34,513 nt of DNA from an uncultured Flavobacteriia bacterium (GCA_937975705.1 CALJTX010000007.1:1-34513); one strand, 5' to 3'. Shown: positions 8,444-16,029, numbered from the stretch's first letter. The notes: generated by a model from the sequence alone, not told the origin. A program made the numbers and translations.

Positions 8444-10308
8444 TAGTCGACGTTTTTAAAGGCAATCTGAGCTTCAATCATGCGTTTTTCTTTGTCTTTG
8501 TCAGTGACCTTACGCTTCAGGTATTTCTCGATCATGAGTTGGGCAATAGGAGCAGCCCAAGAGCCTCCCCAACCAGCGTTTTCGACAAAAACAGCAATGG
8601 CAATTTTGGGATTGTTCATGGGAGCGAAGGCAAAAAATACAGAGTGGTCTTCTCCGTGTGGGTTTTGCACTGTTCCTGTTTTACCGCATACGATGATGTT
8701 GTCCATGCGCGCTTGTTTACCAGTTCCACCATCTTCGTTGACAACCAAACGCATCCCTTCAATAACAGGGTCAAAATGGCGCCTATTGATCATGGTCCAG
8801 TGTTTTTTTCGGAATTGGGGAAGGGGCCCGCGATAGCCAATCGACTTGACGAAGTGAGGTGTGTAGTACCAGCCTTTGTTGGCAATGATGGCTACAATAT
8901 TGGCCATTTGGAGCGGTGTGAGCTTGACCTCGCCCTGCCCTATGGAAATAGAACGAATGGTAGAAAAAGCCCAAGTGTGGTGACCATACCATTTGTCGTA
9001 GAAGTCTGAATTGGGGATGAGACCAGGTCGTTGACCTGAAACATCGGCGTCTAGTTCTTTACCGAGCCCGAAGCTGCGGATGTATTTGTACCATTTATTG
9101 AGCCCGTATTCGGCATCGGCGAAATTATTTTTCTTGACACCTTGTTGAATTATTCGACGAACAGCTTGGTAATAATAAGGGTTGCAAGAAAACTTGATGG
9201 CTTCTGCAATGTTGCGGGCAGATGGATGGTTGTGACAACCAACCATACTTTTGTCGCAGGGGAATCCGGAATTGGCAGTAATGACGCCTTCTTGTAAGCC
9301 AATTAAACTTTGCACCAATTTGAAGATGGAACCGGGAGGGTATTCGGCTTGTAGTGGTCGAGGAAAGAGTGGTAGGTTAGGGTCTCTGGCCAATTTAGGA
9401 TAATTGGCGCTGATATTGCGCTTACCCACCAGTAAATTGGGGTCGTAAGAAGGTGCCGACACCATACTAAGAATTTCGCCAGAAGAGGGTTCAATGGCAA
9501 CAATACAGCCCTTTTTCTTGCTCATGAGCCGTTCGCCATAGGTTTGCAGCACGACGTCCATACCCATTTTTAAGGGATCAGCTTGGCGTGCGGTGGTGTC
9601 GTATTTGCCATCGGCATAAGATTCTATGGCGTTGTTGAGTGCGGAGGTTACGATATATTTAATGCCTTTGATGCCGCGCAGTTCTTTTTCGTAAAAACGT
9701 TCGATGCCTGCACGCCCAATGTTGTTGCTAGGTTTGTAAAAGTGGTCAATCTCGATTTCTTCGCGATACACCTCAGAAAGGTAGCCTAAAATGTTGGCCG
9801 CGCTTTTGTAAGGGTAATTGCGTGCGCTCGTAGCTTCTTCGTAAAATCCTTTGAAATTGGCTAAGTGCGGAGCAATCTTGGACATTTCCTCAAGCGTGAG
9901 CTCTTTGAGAAATGGATAGGCTCTTATGGTTTGGTAATTGGGTGTGCGTTTGCCAGTGATTTTATTGTAATATGAGCCCTCGCCATCTACAATTTCTTTG
10001 AACCGATCTCGAACTTCTTGGCGGGTCCAGCCAATGAGTTTGGCAAAAGCAGCGGTGTCAAGATTGACAATGCTGTCTTCGACCATCATGAGGTTGTAGT
10101 AGGTCTGGTTAGTAACGATTTTTTTGCCGCTGCGGTCGAAAATAACGCCTCTGGGCGGAAATATTTCTTTGCGTTTTTCAGCGATTTCGTTGGCTCTGAG
10201 CGTCCAGGTGTCGTCGACCACTTGCATATAAAACAAGCGGATAAGGTAGATGCCTACCACTAAAAAGATGAAACTAAGGATGACATTTCTGCGTGCGTCT
10301 AGGTTCAT
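8443..10308 (-). CDS. mrdA: Penicillin-binding protein 2, elongasome transpeptidase
   Basis: The 621-residue class B PBP cross-links the glycan made by RodA. It has one N-terminal membrane helix (about 10-29), the pedestal start motif FPPRGVIFDRSGK (50-62), the N-terminal domain to about 240, and the transpeptidase domain with SIFK (S327, K330), SCN (374-376) and KTG (543-545). The C-terminal KYLKRK...DKDKEKR tail is strongly charged. The start overlaps the mreD stop by 4 bases. It is the PBP2 rather than the PBP3 type because of its neighbours mreC, mreD and rodA and its length. Beta-lactams such as mecillinam target this family in other bacteria. Confidence 0.95.
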   Translation of the reverse strand: MNLDARRNVILSFIFLVVGIYLIRLFYMQVVDDTWTLRANEIAEKRKEIFPPRGVIFDRSGKKIVTNQTYYNLMMVEDSIVNLDTAAFAKLIGWTRQEVRDRFKEIVDGEGSYYNKITGKRTPNYQTIRAYPFLKELTLEEMSKIAPHLANFKGFYEEATSARNYPYKSAANILGYLSEVYREEIEIDHFYKPSNNIGRAGIERFYEKELRGIKGIKYIVTSALNNAIESYADGKYDTTARQADPLKMGMDVVLQTYGERLMSKKKGCIVAIEPSSGEILSMVSAPSYDPNLLVGKRNISANYPKLARDPNLPLFPRPLQAEYPPGSIFKLVQSLIGLQEGVITANSGFPCDKSMVGCHNHPSARNIAEAIKFSCNPYYYQAVRRIIQQGVKKNNFADAEYGLNKWYKYIRSFGLGKELDADVSGQRPGLIPNSDFYDKWYGHHTWAFSTIRSISIGQGEVKLTPLQMANIVAIIANKGWYYTPHFVKSIGYRGPLPQFRKKHWTMINRRHFDPVIEGMRLVVNEDGGTGKQARMDNIIVCGKTGTVQNPHGEDHSVFFAFAPMNNPKIAIAVFVENAGWGGSWAAPIAQLMIEKYLKRKVTDKDKEKRMIEAQIAFKNVD

Positions 10309-10820
10309 TTTTTCTGTTTGCTATTCAAAATAAAACTTTGAATGAGGAGCGCCAAAAGGAAGGAAAGCCCGCCACTGAGAATGGATTTTTGTAAAATAAA
10401 GCCGAGTCTGCCGATTTCAAAAATCTCGAGTAAAAAGAACCAAAATGTATGTAAACCAAGGAGAATGGCGTAGACAACACTAAACCAGTTAGAACCCATG
10501 TCTTGGGAGGTGGGTTCTTTAAGAGGGTCATAGCCTTCGCGCGGCCCGTAAAATTTAAAGACGATAGGGCGTAGATAAGCCATTAATACGAGTGCGGAGG
10601 TATTGAGGCCGTAGGTGTTAGAGAAGATGTCGATGACCAAACCCATTAAAAAGGCAATGCCCATGAGCGGAATGACGGTGAGCTCAAAAGGCAGCAACAT
10701 AATAAATAAGGGTTGTACCATGAGGTGAATACCAAAGCCAATATTGAGTTGGTTGAAAACCAATGCTTGTAAAAAAACAAATACAAAAAAGCGGATGATA
10801 TGTTTGTAAACAACGTTCAT
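10305..10820 (-). CDS. mreD: Rod shape-determining protein MreD
   Basis: The 171-residue protein is almost entirely hydrophobic with about five membrane helices. MreD sequences diverge strongly, so the call rests on size, topology (FFVFVFLQALVFNQLNIG at the N-terminus, LMGLVIDIFSNTYGLNTSALVLMAYLRP in the middle) and on position between mreC and mrdA. The central GLVIDIFSNTYGLN stretch is typical for the family. MreD joins MreC in the elongasome to activate PBP2-RodA. It starts one base after the mreC stop and overlaps mrdA by 4 bases. Confidence 0.88.
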   Translation of the reverse strand: MNVVYKHIIRFFVFVFLQALVFNQLNIGFGIHLMVQPLFIMLLPFELTVIPLMGIAFLMGLVIDIFSNTYGLNTSALVLMAYLRPIVFKFYGPREGYDPLKEPTSQDMGSNWFSVVYAILLGLHTFWFFLLEIFEIGRLGFILQKSILSGGLSFLLALLIQSFILNSKQKK

Positions 10821-10821
10821 T

Positions 10822-11661
10822 TTAGTCGTCTTCGGGGATGCGAGCTTCTAGCGCTGTTTGTTCGGCTAAATGCAGATTTTTGATCACGTAAACACGCTGT
10901 AAGCGGCGGTAGTCAGCAGTAAAGCGAATTTCTACTTTCCAAAGTGCCTGACCTTCTATTGGCTCCGTAAAACTCACTTTACCTACAGGAATACCTTTAG
11001 GAAAAATACCTGAGCCCCCACGCGTTTCAACCTTTGACCATTTTTTGATACGAAGGTCGTTGTTGATTCCGGTGATCATGCCATAGCGGGCATCTCGACC
11101 ATCCCATTTGAGCAAGCCTGGTAAATCAGATTTTTTCATGTGGATGTTGACGTCGATATTGATGTCGCTGGTCAATACGGTTTTGACCAAGCTGTAGTGC
11201 TTACTCGCATAGTGAATGACACCTACCACGCCTTCTTGACAAAAAACGCCCATACCGCGCTTGATGCCCTGCGCACTCCCTACGTTGAGCGTAAAATAGT
11301 TGTTGCGGCGGTCCACGCTTGAATTGATTACTTCTGCCGGAATGTAGGTGTATTGCTGCTCAAAAATGGTATCGTTTATTTTGACTTTACCTCTGGACAA
11401 CTGATACATGAATTTGGGCTGTCTTTTGCGCCAGTAGATGTTCTCCCACTGCAACTGGGTATTGTTCTTGCTGAGATTGAAATGTTTGGTGAGGTCGTGT
11501 TCCCATTCGAGCACCTGAATGGCGATATTGTTGTTGGTGGTAAGGAATTGGTTGCGCGGAAAACTGAGATAGGTAACATACCAACTCAGTGCTAAAATTT
11601 GCAGCACAGCAAAGACCAAGAAGATCCGGAAACGTTGCAAAAAAGCGATGAGATTGCGCAT
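10822..11661 (-). CDS. mreC: Rod shape-determining protein MreC
   Basis: The 279-residue protein has a short basic N-terminus, one membrane helix (about 12-31), a coiled or helical linker (about 40-75), and the periplasmic beta-domain pair: residues about 100-200 with YFTLNVGSAQGIKRGMGV and EGVVGVIHYASKHYSLVKTV, then a second barrel ending near 260. MreC binds PBP2 and drives elongasome activity. The start at 11661 (MRNLIAFLQRF) is chosen because a perfect TACCTTTG promoter element lies 5 bases upstream; the longer open frame to 11754 would run through that promoter and into the divergent gene. It heads the minus-strand operon. No mreB lies immediately upstream, unlike the common mreBCD order. 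Confidence 0.93.
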   Translation of the reverse strand: MRNLIAFLQRFRIFLVFAVLQILALSWYVTYLSFPRNQFLTTNNNIAIQVLEWEHDLTKHFNLSKNNTQLQWENIYWRKRQPKFMYQLSRGKVKINDTIFEQQYTYIPAEVINSSVDRRNNYFTLNVGSAQGIKRGMGVFCQEGVVGVIHYASKHYSLVKTVLTSDINIDVNIHMKKSDLPGLLKWDGRDARYGMITGINNDLRIKKWSKVETRGGSGIFPKGIPVGKVSFTEPIEGQALWKVEIRFTADYRRLQRVYVIKNLHLAEQTALEARIPEDD

Positions 11662-11666
11662 AGAAG

Positions 11667-11674
11667 CAAAGGTA
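11667..11674 (-). promoter_or_regulatory. -7 element of the mreC operon promoter
   Basis: On the minus strand the bases read TACCTTTG, an exact match to TAnnTTTG. The G lies 5 bases from the mreC ATG, so transcription would start at or beside the start codon. No clear TTG -33 element is present. It faces away from a similar element for the acetyltransferase gene. Confidence 0.6.
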
Positions 11675-11714
11675 GTAATTCTATGTGATTTTTTATAAGT
11701 TGAAAGTGAATGAG

Positions 11715-11722
11715 TACCTTCG
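11715..11722 (+). promoter_or_regulatory. -7 element before the acetyltransferase gene
   Basis: TACCTTCG is one mismatch from TAnnTTTG and lies 4 bases before a GTG at 11727. It supports that GTG as the true start and places two divergent promoters within about 50 bases of each other. Confidence 0.45.
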
Positions 11723-11726
11723 TTTC

Positions 11727-12275
11727 GTGAAGACTTTTCAACCATTGTTAGCAACTCCCAGATTGAACCTAATTTCTTTTGATCAACAAACCTATGATTC
11801 TATTTTTACTAGTTGTGAAAAGCAAGAAATCATGCGCATTTTTGGTCATCTGAACGATGAAGAATACGAACTCGAATGCAGCCGATACAAGGGCGGATTT
11901 TCAACGTACAATCTCACGATCCAATTTTTTCAACTAGTAGAGAAAAACACCAACACGGTCATCGGTTGGGCTGGCTATCATTCTTGGGCCAAACAACACC
12001 ACCGCGCCGAGCTTTTTTACAGCTTGAAAAAAGACGAATACAAGCGCAAAGGCTACATGTCAGAAGCCCTGCAACCCATTCTCGACTACGGTAAAAACGA
12101 AATGGATTTGTACCGTATTGAAGCTTTTGTGGCTACAGATAACATTCCTTCAAATCGCCTAATGGAAAAGTTTGGTTTCCAAAAAGAAGCCACCCTTAAG
12201 CACCGCTATCAGTTTGGCGATGAGGTAGATACAGACACTATGTATAGCTTATTTCCTCATCCTGATTTTCAATAA
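11727..12275 (+). CDS. GNAT family acetyltransferase, RimJ/RimL type
   Basis: The protein of about 182 residues has the RimJ/RimL layout: an N-terminal LLATPRLNLISF strand, a central INxVIGWAGYHSW-like strand pair (TNTVIGWAGYHSW), the acetyl-CoA loop region RKGYMSEALQPILDYG, and the C-terminal VATDNIPSNRLMEKFGFQKEATL motif that is strongly conserved in this group. It transfers acetyl from acetyl-CoA to an N-terminal amine of a protein or to a small amine; the substrate is not predictable. The start is uncertain: GTG 11727 fits the promoter and the family N-terminus, while an in-frame GTG at 11685 would add 14 residues. It heads a five-gene plus-strand run. Confidence 0.85.
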   Translation: MKTFQPLLATPRLNLISFDQQTYDSIFTSCEKQEIMRIFGHLNDEEYELECSRYKGGFSTYNLTIQFFQLVEKNTNTVIGWAGYHSWAKQHHRAELFYSLKKDEYKRKGYMSEALQPILDYGKNEMDLYRIEAFVATDNIPSNRLMEKFGFQKEATLKHRYQFGDEVDTDTMYSLFPHPDFQ

Positions 12276-12291
12276 AATTTAGTTTATTCCA

Positions 12292-12807
12292 ATGCGTAAA
12301 ACAGTAATTCTCATCTTGCTCTCCACCACATTTGGCTTTACCTTAAACGAATTCATCCATCGCGCGGACCAACCCGAAAAATCAAAAAAAGTCACAGGGA
12401 TTGGTGGTATTTTTTTCAAATGCAAAGATCCAAAAGCAGTGAGGGAATGGTATGAGAAAAATTTAGGCTTAAACACCAATCAATACGGAGCAGTATTTGA
12501 ATTTTATAGAGGAGGAGACAGCACCCAAAAAGGCTTTTTACAGTGGAGCCCGTTTAAAGAGACAACCACTTATTTTGGCCCCTCCACAAAGGAATTTATG
12601 ATCAATTACCGCGTTGCTAATTTGGATTATCTAGTCGGAGAGTTCAAGAAAAATGGCGTGCAAATACTGGATTCCATCGAAACTTACGAATACGGCAAAT
12701 TTCTCCATATTCTTGATTTGGAAGGAAATAAAATAGAATTATGGGAGCCTAACGATGTAGCTTTTGAAAAAATGGGGCTTGACATGGGCCTCAAAACAAC
12801 CTACTAA
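12292..12807 (+). CDS. VOC (glyoxalase-like) protein with N-terminal signal or anchor
   Basis: The 171-residue protein begins with a hydrophobic signal or anchor (RKTVILILLSTTFGFTL), then carries one vicinal-oxygen-chelate domain (about 34-152): GIGGIFFKCKDPKAVREWYEKNLGL is the first beta-alpha-beta unit, and LHILDLEGNKIELWEP is the typical closing strand with a potential metal-ligand Glu. Most VOC proteins are cytoplasmic, so export or membrane attachment is uncommon. Function could be lyase, dioxygenase or binding; nothing in the sequence decides it. The gene lies 16 bases after the acetyltransferase stop and 10 bases before the SDR start. Confidence 0.82.
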   Translation: MRKTVILILLSTTFGFTLNEFIHRADQPEKSKKVTGIGGIFFKCKDPKAVREWYEKNLGLNTNQYGAVFEFYRGGDSTQKGFLQWSPFKETTTYFGPSTKEFMINYRVANLDYLVGEFKKNGVQILDSIETYEYGKFLHILDLEGNKIELWEPNDVAFEKMGLDMGLKTTY

Positions 12808-12817
12808 AAATTTGCAA

Positions 12818-13468
12818 ATGAAAATCATCTTAACTGGCGCCACTGGCATGATTGGCGAAGGCATTTTAATCGAGTGCTTAAATGATCCTCGCGTATCAGA
12901 AATTCTAAGCGTGAGCAGAAAACCAAGCGGAAAGTCACACCCAAAATTAAGCGAATACATCGTTCCTGAATTTCTTGATCTCCTAGAAAACGATTCCAAA
13001 CTACTAGGTTTTGATGCCTGTTTCTTCTGTGCTGGCGTGAGTTCGGTAGGGATGGACAAAGCTCTTTACGAAAAACTTACCTACGACACCACCATAGCCT
13101 TTGCCAAAGCAATCGGAAATCAGCCGCAATTGTCCTTTGTCTATGTAAGTGGTTCGGGCACCGATCGCACAGAAAAAGGACGCCTGCATTGGGCAAGAGT
13201 CAAAGGCAAAGTCGAAAATGACTTGTCGAAGATGGCATTTAAACAAACTTTTGGATTCAGAATTGGCATGATGATTCCTGCAGTTGGTCAACAACATGTC
13301 TTGAAGTACTACAACTATTTGGGTTGGATGTCACCATTTTTCAAGTTGGTTTTCCCTAACGTCATCAGCACCATGCGCCAGGTCGCCAACGCCATGATCC
13401 GCGTTTGTTCGGAAGGCTATGAGCGCGATGTTATTTTTGTGAAGGATATTAGGAAATTGGATAAATAA
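12818..13468 (+). CDS. Atypical short-chain dehydrogenase / NAD(P)-binding epimerase-like protein
   Basis: The 216-residue protein has an N-terminal Rossmann motif, ILTGATGMIGEG (4-15), a second conserved strand DACFFCAGVSS, and VYVSGSGTD, followed by LHWARVKGKVENDL. The last resembles the active-site strand and K-containing helix of atypical SDRs such as YbjT-like proteins, which lack the full YxxxK pair. It probably binds NAD(P)H in the cytoplasm and may be a reductase or a sensor. The ATG at 12818 is chosen over an upstream in-frame start at 12764 because it places the Rossmann motif at the N-terminus and avoids overlap with the VOC gene. It ends 6 bases before the PAP2 phosphatase start. 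Confidence 0.85.
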   Translation: MKIILTGATGMIGEGILIECLNDPRVSEILSVSRKPSGKSHPKLSEYIVPEFLDLLENDSKLLGFDACFFCAGVSSVGMDKALYEKLTYDTTIAFAKAIGNQPQLSFVYVSGSGTDRTEKGRLHWARVKGKVENDLSKMAFKQTFGFRIGMMIPAVGQQHVLKYYNYLGWMSPFFKLVFPNVISTMRQVANAMIRVCSEGYERDVIFVKDIRKLDK

Positions 13469-13474
13469 TTGACG

Positions 13475-14056
13475 ATGCGACGCTTATTTATTTTTCTTCT
13501 TTTTTTGCAACTTGGTTCAAATTTGAATGCCCAAAACCTCGATATTAACCTGCTCAGAAAAATCAATCTTGAGCGCAATACAGCACTCGATCCAACTTTT
13601 AAGTTTGTTACCAATTCGGTAGCGCCAATTGGGTTTGCCGCACCGTTACTCGTCACTTCAATCGGGTTTATTCAAAAAGACAAATCGCTTCAAAACAAAG
13701 GATATTACATCGGCGCCACGCTTCTTACCTCCGCAGTTTTAACGACTACCTTAAAGTTTACAATTGATAGAGACCGCCCCTTCGTCACTTACCCTGACAT
13801 TCAAAAACTCACCGGTGCAGGCAGCCCCTCTTTTCCTTCTGGGCATACTTCTGAGGCTTTTGCCACCGCCACCTCATTGAGCTTGGCTTTTCCGAAATGG
13901 TATGTGATTGCGCCAAGTATGCTCTGGGCAAGCGCAGCGGGTTATTCGCGCATGCATTTAGGCGTACATTACCCAAGTGATGTGCTCGTTGGCGCACTCA
14001 TCGGCAGCGGTTCGGCTTGGTTGTGTCATGAACTAAATAAAAGATATTTCAAATGA
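13475..14056 (+). CDS. Exported PAP2-family phosphatase
   Basis: The 193-residue protein has a signal peptide (LFIFLLFLQLGSNLNAQ) and the three PAP2 phosphatase motifs: KFTIDRDRP (K94, R101, P102), PSGH (121-124) and SRMHLGVHYPSD (S158, R159, catalytic H165, D169). Hydrophobic stretches at about 53-66, 77-93 and 145-158 place it in the membrane, with the active site outside the cytoplasm. Family members remove phosphate from phosphatidic acid, undecaprenyl diphosphate or lipid A. Given UppP elsewhere in this window, a role in carrier or lipid A dephosphorylation is possible but unproven. The ATG at 13475 is preferred to a TTG at 13469. Its stop overlaps the next gene by 4 bases. Confidence 0.9.
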   Translation: MRRLFIFLLFLQLGSNLNAQNLDINLLRKINLERNTALDPTFKFVTNSVAPIGFAAPLLVTSIGFIQKDKSLQNKGYYIGATLLTSAVLTTTLKFTIDRDRPFVTYPDIQKLTGAGSPSFPSGHTSEAFATATSLSLAFPKWYVIAPSMLWASAAGYSRMHLGVHYPSDVLVGALIGSGSAWLCHELNKRYFK

Positions 14057-14838
14057 TCCACTTCCTTCAACAACTCAAATACCGCAATGAAACCATGTTT
14101 TATTTCGGCTTGGTATGCCTCGTACTTTCCATACTTTTCTTGATTTTAGCCAGAACATCCTCCACACAGGTTTATGGCGTAAGCGCCTGGTACAAGCCCT
14201 TTAAATTCGCTTTTTCTACCTTGACTTTTGCCTGGGCCATGGGTTGGTATTGCTATTACCTACCCAATTTCAATGTCAAGCTTTTCAATTGGTCGATTAT
14301 CGTGTTGCTCGGTTTTGAAATCGCCTATATTGCCATTCAAGCGGGTAGGGGCCAACTCTCGCATTACAACATGAGCACACCAGTTTATGCGGCACTTTAC
14401 TCCATGATGGCCCTTGCTGCTTCGGCTGCAACGCTTTACACCGCCTATGTTGGGTATCAATTTTTCAGCAACGATTTTCCAGCGCTACCAACTTATTATT
14501 TGTGGGCCATTCGCTTGTCTATCCTCATTTTCGTCATCTTTTCCTTCGAAGGATTCGCCATGGGCTCAACCCTCAATCACAGCGTTGGCGCCCTCAACGA
14601 CAACTCCAATTTATTCATCATGGGTTGGAGCAAAACCGTTGGTGACTTGCGCGTCTCACATTTCATCGGCATGCACGCCTTGCAGGTTCTGCCTGTGCTT
14701 TCATTTTATGTTTTGAAGCATACCAAACTGACCATTTTGATGGCCATCATTTATGGCCTGTTGGCGCTGTCAACACTCATTCAAGCCTTGAAAGGAAAGC
14801 CGTTGTTTGGCGGGAAAGGGAATACTGAGGTGGTGTAA
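14053..14838 (+). CDS. Uncharacterised polytopic membrane protein
   Basis: The 261-residue protein has about seven hydrophobic helices (near 17-35, 52-68, 78-95, 111-133, 150-168, 206-219 and 225-242). Conserved-looking polar motifs lie between them: GVSAWYKPFKFAFS after the first helix, GRGQLSHYN, and DLRVSHFIGMHALQVLP before the last pair. The buried histidines in SHYN, NHS, SHF and GMHALQ could hold a cofactor or a metal, but that is a guess from composition. I do not recognise a named family. It is the last gene of the five-gene run, its start overlaps the phosphatase stop in an ATGA, and its stop faces a convergent gene 3 bases away. Confidence 0.8.
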   Translation: MIHFLQQLKYRNETMFYFGLVCLVLSILFLILARTSSTQVYGVSAWYKPFKFAFSTLTFAWAMGWYCYYLPNFNVKLFNWSIIVLLGFEIAYIAIQAGRGQLSHYNMSTPVYAALYSMMALAASAATLYTAYVGYQFFSNDFPALPTYYLWAIRLSILIFVIFSFEGFAMGSTLNHSVGALNDNSNLFIMGWSKTVGDLRVSHFIGMHALQVLPVLSFYVLKHTKLTILMAIIYGLLALSTLIQALKGKPLFGGKGNTEVV

Positions 14839-14841
14839 GAA

Positions 14842-15081
14842 TTACCTCGAAGCCCTAGGATTAAAGAGCTTGTTGGTTGAAACCAAGATAAGCAGTAAAA
14901 TCAAGGTAAAAGCCGAAGATTCTTTAGGGTTTTGTAGATAGTCAAAGGATAAATACCCCATCGAAATCAGCACAATTGCCACGTATCCCATCTTGATAAG
15001 AGAATTTTTTGCTAGCTTTTTCGCGATAAACGCCAAAGGGAAAATGGCTAAGACGGAAAGAATAATGAGGAGGTTTTGCAT
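14842..15081 (-). CDS. Small membrane protein of unknown function
   Basis: The 79-residue product is mostly hydrophobic: helices at about 2-20, 30-47 and 57-70, with a basic KKLAKN loop between the first two and a short FNPRASR tail. Near-consensus promoter bases (TATATTTA on the minus strand) lie 4 bases before the ATG, the same spacing as other starts in this window. No family is recognised. It ends 3 bases from the convergent membrane protein gene. The coherent hydrophobic topology and a promoter-like element make a real gene likelier than not. Confidence 0.55.
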   Translation of the reverse strand: MQNLLIILSVLAIFPLAFIAKKLAKNSLIKMGYVAIVLISMGYLSFDYLQNPKESSAFTLILLLILVSTNKLFNPRASR

Positions 15082-15180
15082 ATCGTAAATATAAGTAAAT
15101 AAATGTAATTCAGTAGCATAGACAATAATTATAAAAAGAAAGCGTTAGCTCGAAATAATTTTCGTCGAATATAAAAAGCA

Positions 15181-15747
15181 ATGAGAGGCACTTATCTACT
15201 ATTTGCAGCATGTCTTTTGTACATCAAAATGAGTTACGCACAAGTCAATAAGCAAGATACATTGAATCGATATGGCTTGCATTTAGGAATGAATTTCGGT
15301 GCACTTATTGCCGGAGGAGCCGACGCAGGTGGTGGAGGCTTGAAAATTGGCCCGAGAATCGGGATTCATCTGAACGAGAAAATGGCAATCGGGTTAGAGT
15401 TTAACACCGATTATCAGACTATTTTTGCAAAAGATTCATTGCTAGAGCCAAGTATCCGCCTCTCTCGATGGGGAGGGCCATTTGTCAGGTATTATCTTTT
15501 TTCGCCTGTACAAAAGTGGAATATGCTGGCAAGTGTCAACTACGCTTACGGTAGCTTTTATCTTTGGAGTGAAGCTGAGAAATTTAGACAAACCTATCAC
15601 ACAACAATTCTTGGATTAGGAGCCAGCTACAAAACAAAACATTTTCTAATTGAGGGCGGCTATCGCTTTACTTTCTTGATGAATAACACTCCCATCGAGG
15701 CAAGATGGGTGAATACTTTGTTTTTGGGTGTGAGTAGGAATTTTTGA
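15181..15747 (+). CDS. Outer-membrane beta-barrel-like protein
   Basis: The 188-residue protein starts with a signal peptide (TYLLFAACLLYIKMSYAQ) and continues with alternating amphipathic strands, many aromatic residues and a terminal Phe (FLGVSRNF), as in small Bacteroidota outer-membrane barrels. GGADAGGGGLKIGPRIGIHLNEKMAIGLEFNTDYQ resembles the turn-strand pattern of PF13568-like proteins. It would sit in the outer membrane with about eight strands. Its function is unknown. The gene stands alone; a hairpin followed by a T-rich tract (15833-15857) may end its transcript. Confidence 0.75.
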   Translation: MRGTYLLFAACLLYIKMSYAQVNKQDTLNRYGLHLGMNFGALIAGGADAGGGGLKIGPRIGIHLNEKMAIGLEFNTDYQTIFAKDSLLEPSIRLSRWGGPFVRYYLFSPVQKWNMLASVNYAYGSFYLWSEAEKFRQTYHTTILGLGASYKTKHFLIEGGYRFTFLMNNTPIEARWVNTLFLGVSRNF

Positions 15748-15832
15748 TTACGCTTCGCGTGCTCTCCTTTGAATGGATTACTCGCTATCGCTCGTGAACC
15801 CTTGTGGGGAGGATCAAAACAATTGAAAAGCC

Positions 15833-15857
15833 AGTTGCTGCGCAACTTTACCTTTTT
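15833..15857 (+). terminator. Possible terminator after the beta-barrel gene
   Basis: AGTTGC (15833-15838) and GCAACT (15842-15847) form a perfect 6-bp stem with a TGC loop, followed after TTACC by a run of six T. The stem is short and lies 85 bases after the stop codon. Confidence 0.4.
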
Positions 15858-15902
15858 TATTTCACAATGCTTACAAAAGCAAGCTTTTGACGCATGTAAA
15901 AC

Positions 15903-15930
15903 AAAAAAGCCAGCCTGATGGCTAGCTTTT
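15903..15930 (-). terminator. Rho-independent terminator of tRNA-Ser
   Basis: On the minus strand an 11-bp stem, AAAAGCTAGCC with GGCTGGCTTTT (one G-T pair), closes a four-base loop and runs into six T. It lies 11 bases past the tRNA 3' end. Confidence 0.75.
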
Positions 15931-15941
15931 CAATTGTTTTG

Positions 15942-16029
15942 CGGAGAGAGAGGGATTCGAACCCTCGATAAGCTTTAGACCTATACACACTTTCCAGGCG
16001 TGCTCCTTCAACCACTCGGACACCTCTCC
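15942..16029 (-). tRNA. tRNA-Ser (anticodon GGA)
   Basis: The minus strand folds as a class II tRNA. The acceptor GGAGAGG pairs with TCTCTCC (with one G-T at the inner end) and is followed by discriminator G. The anticodon stem CACGC/GTGTG encloses CTGGAAA with anticodon GGA, reading UCC and UCU. A long variable arm ATAGG/CTTAT follows, and the T arm is GAGGG TTCGAAT CCCTC. The CCA end is not encoded. A perfect TATCTTTG promoter element lies 18 bases upstream and a strong terminator follows. Confidence 0.95.

Larger units (their letters stand above)
15748..15941. repeat. Hairpin-rich intergenic stretch with a 17-base inverted repeat
   Basis: CAAAACAATTGAAAAGC at 15815-15831 recurs as its exact reverse complement at 15925-15941, touching the 3' end of tRNA-Ser. 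Further short perfect stems lie in the same stretch: ACGC/GCGT (15750-15760), AGTTGC/GCAACT (15833-15847) and CAAAAGC/GCTTTTG (15874-15889, enclosed by ATGC/GCAT). No open frame of note is present. It could be a small repeat element or nested terminators. Confidence 0.5.

Noticed and set aside
8539..9009. Plus-strand open frame of 156 codons opposite mrdA.
   Set aside because: It lies across the PBP2 catalytic region, which is fully explained by the minus-strand gene, and it shows no family pattern.
15942..16029. Integration site (att) at tRNA-Ser.
   Set aside because: The repeat near the tRNA end is inverted, not direct, and no integrase or foreign genes are in the window.
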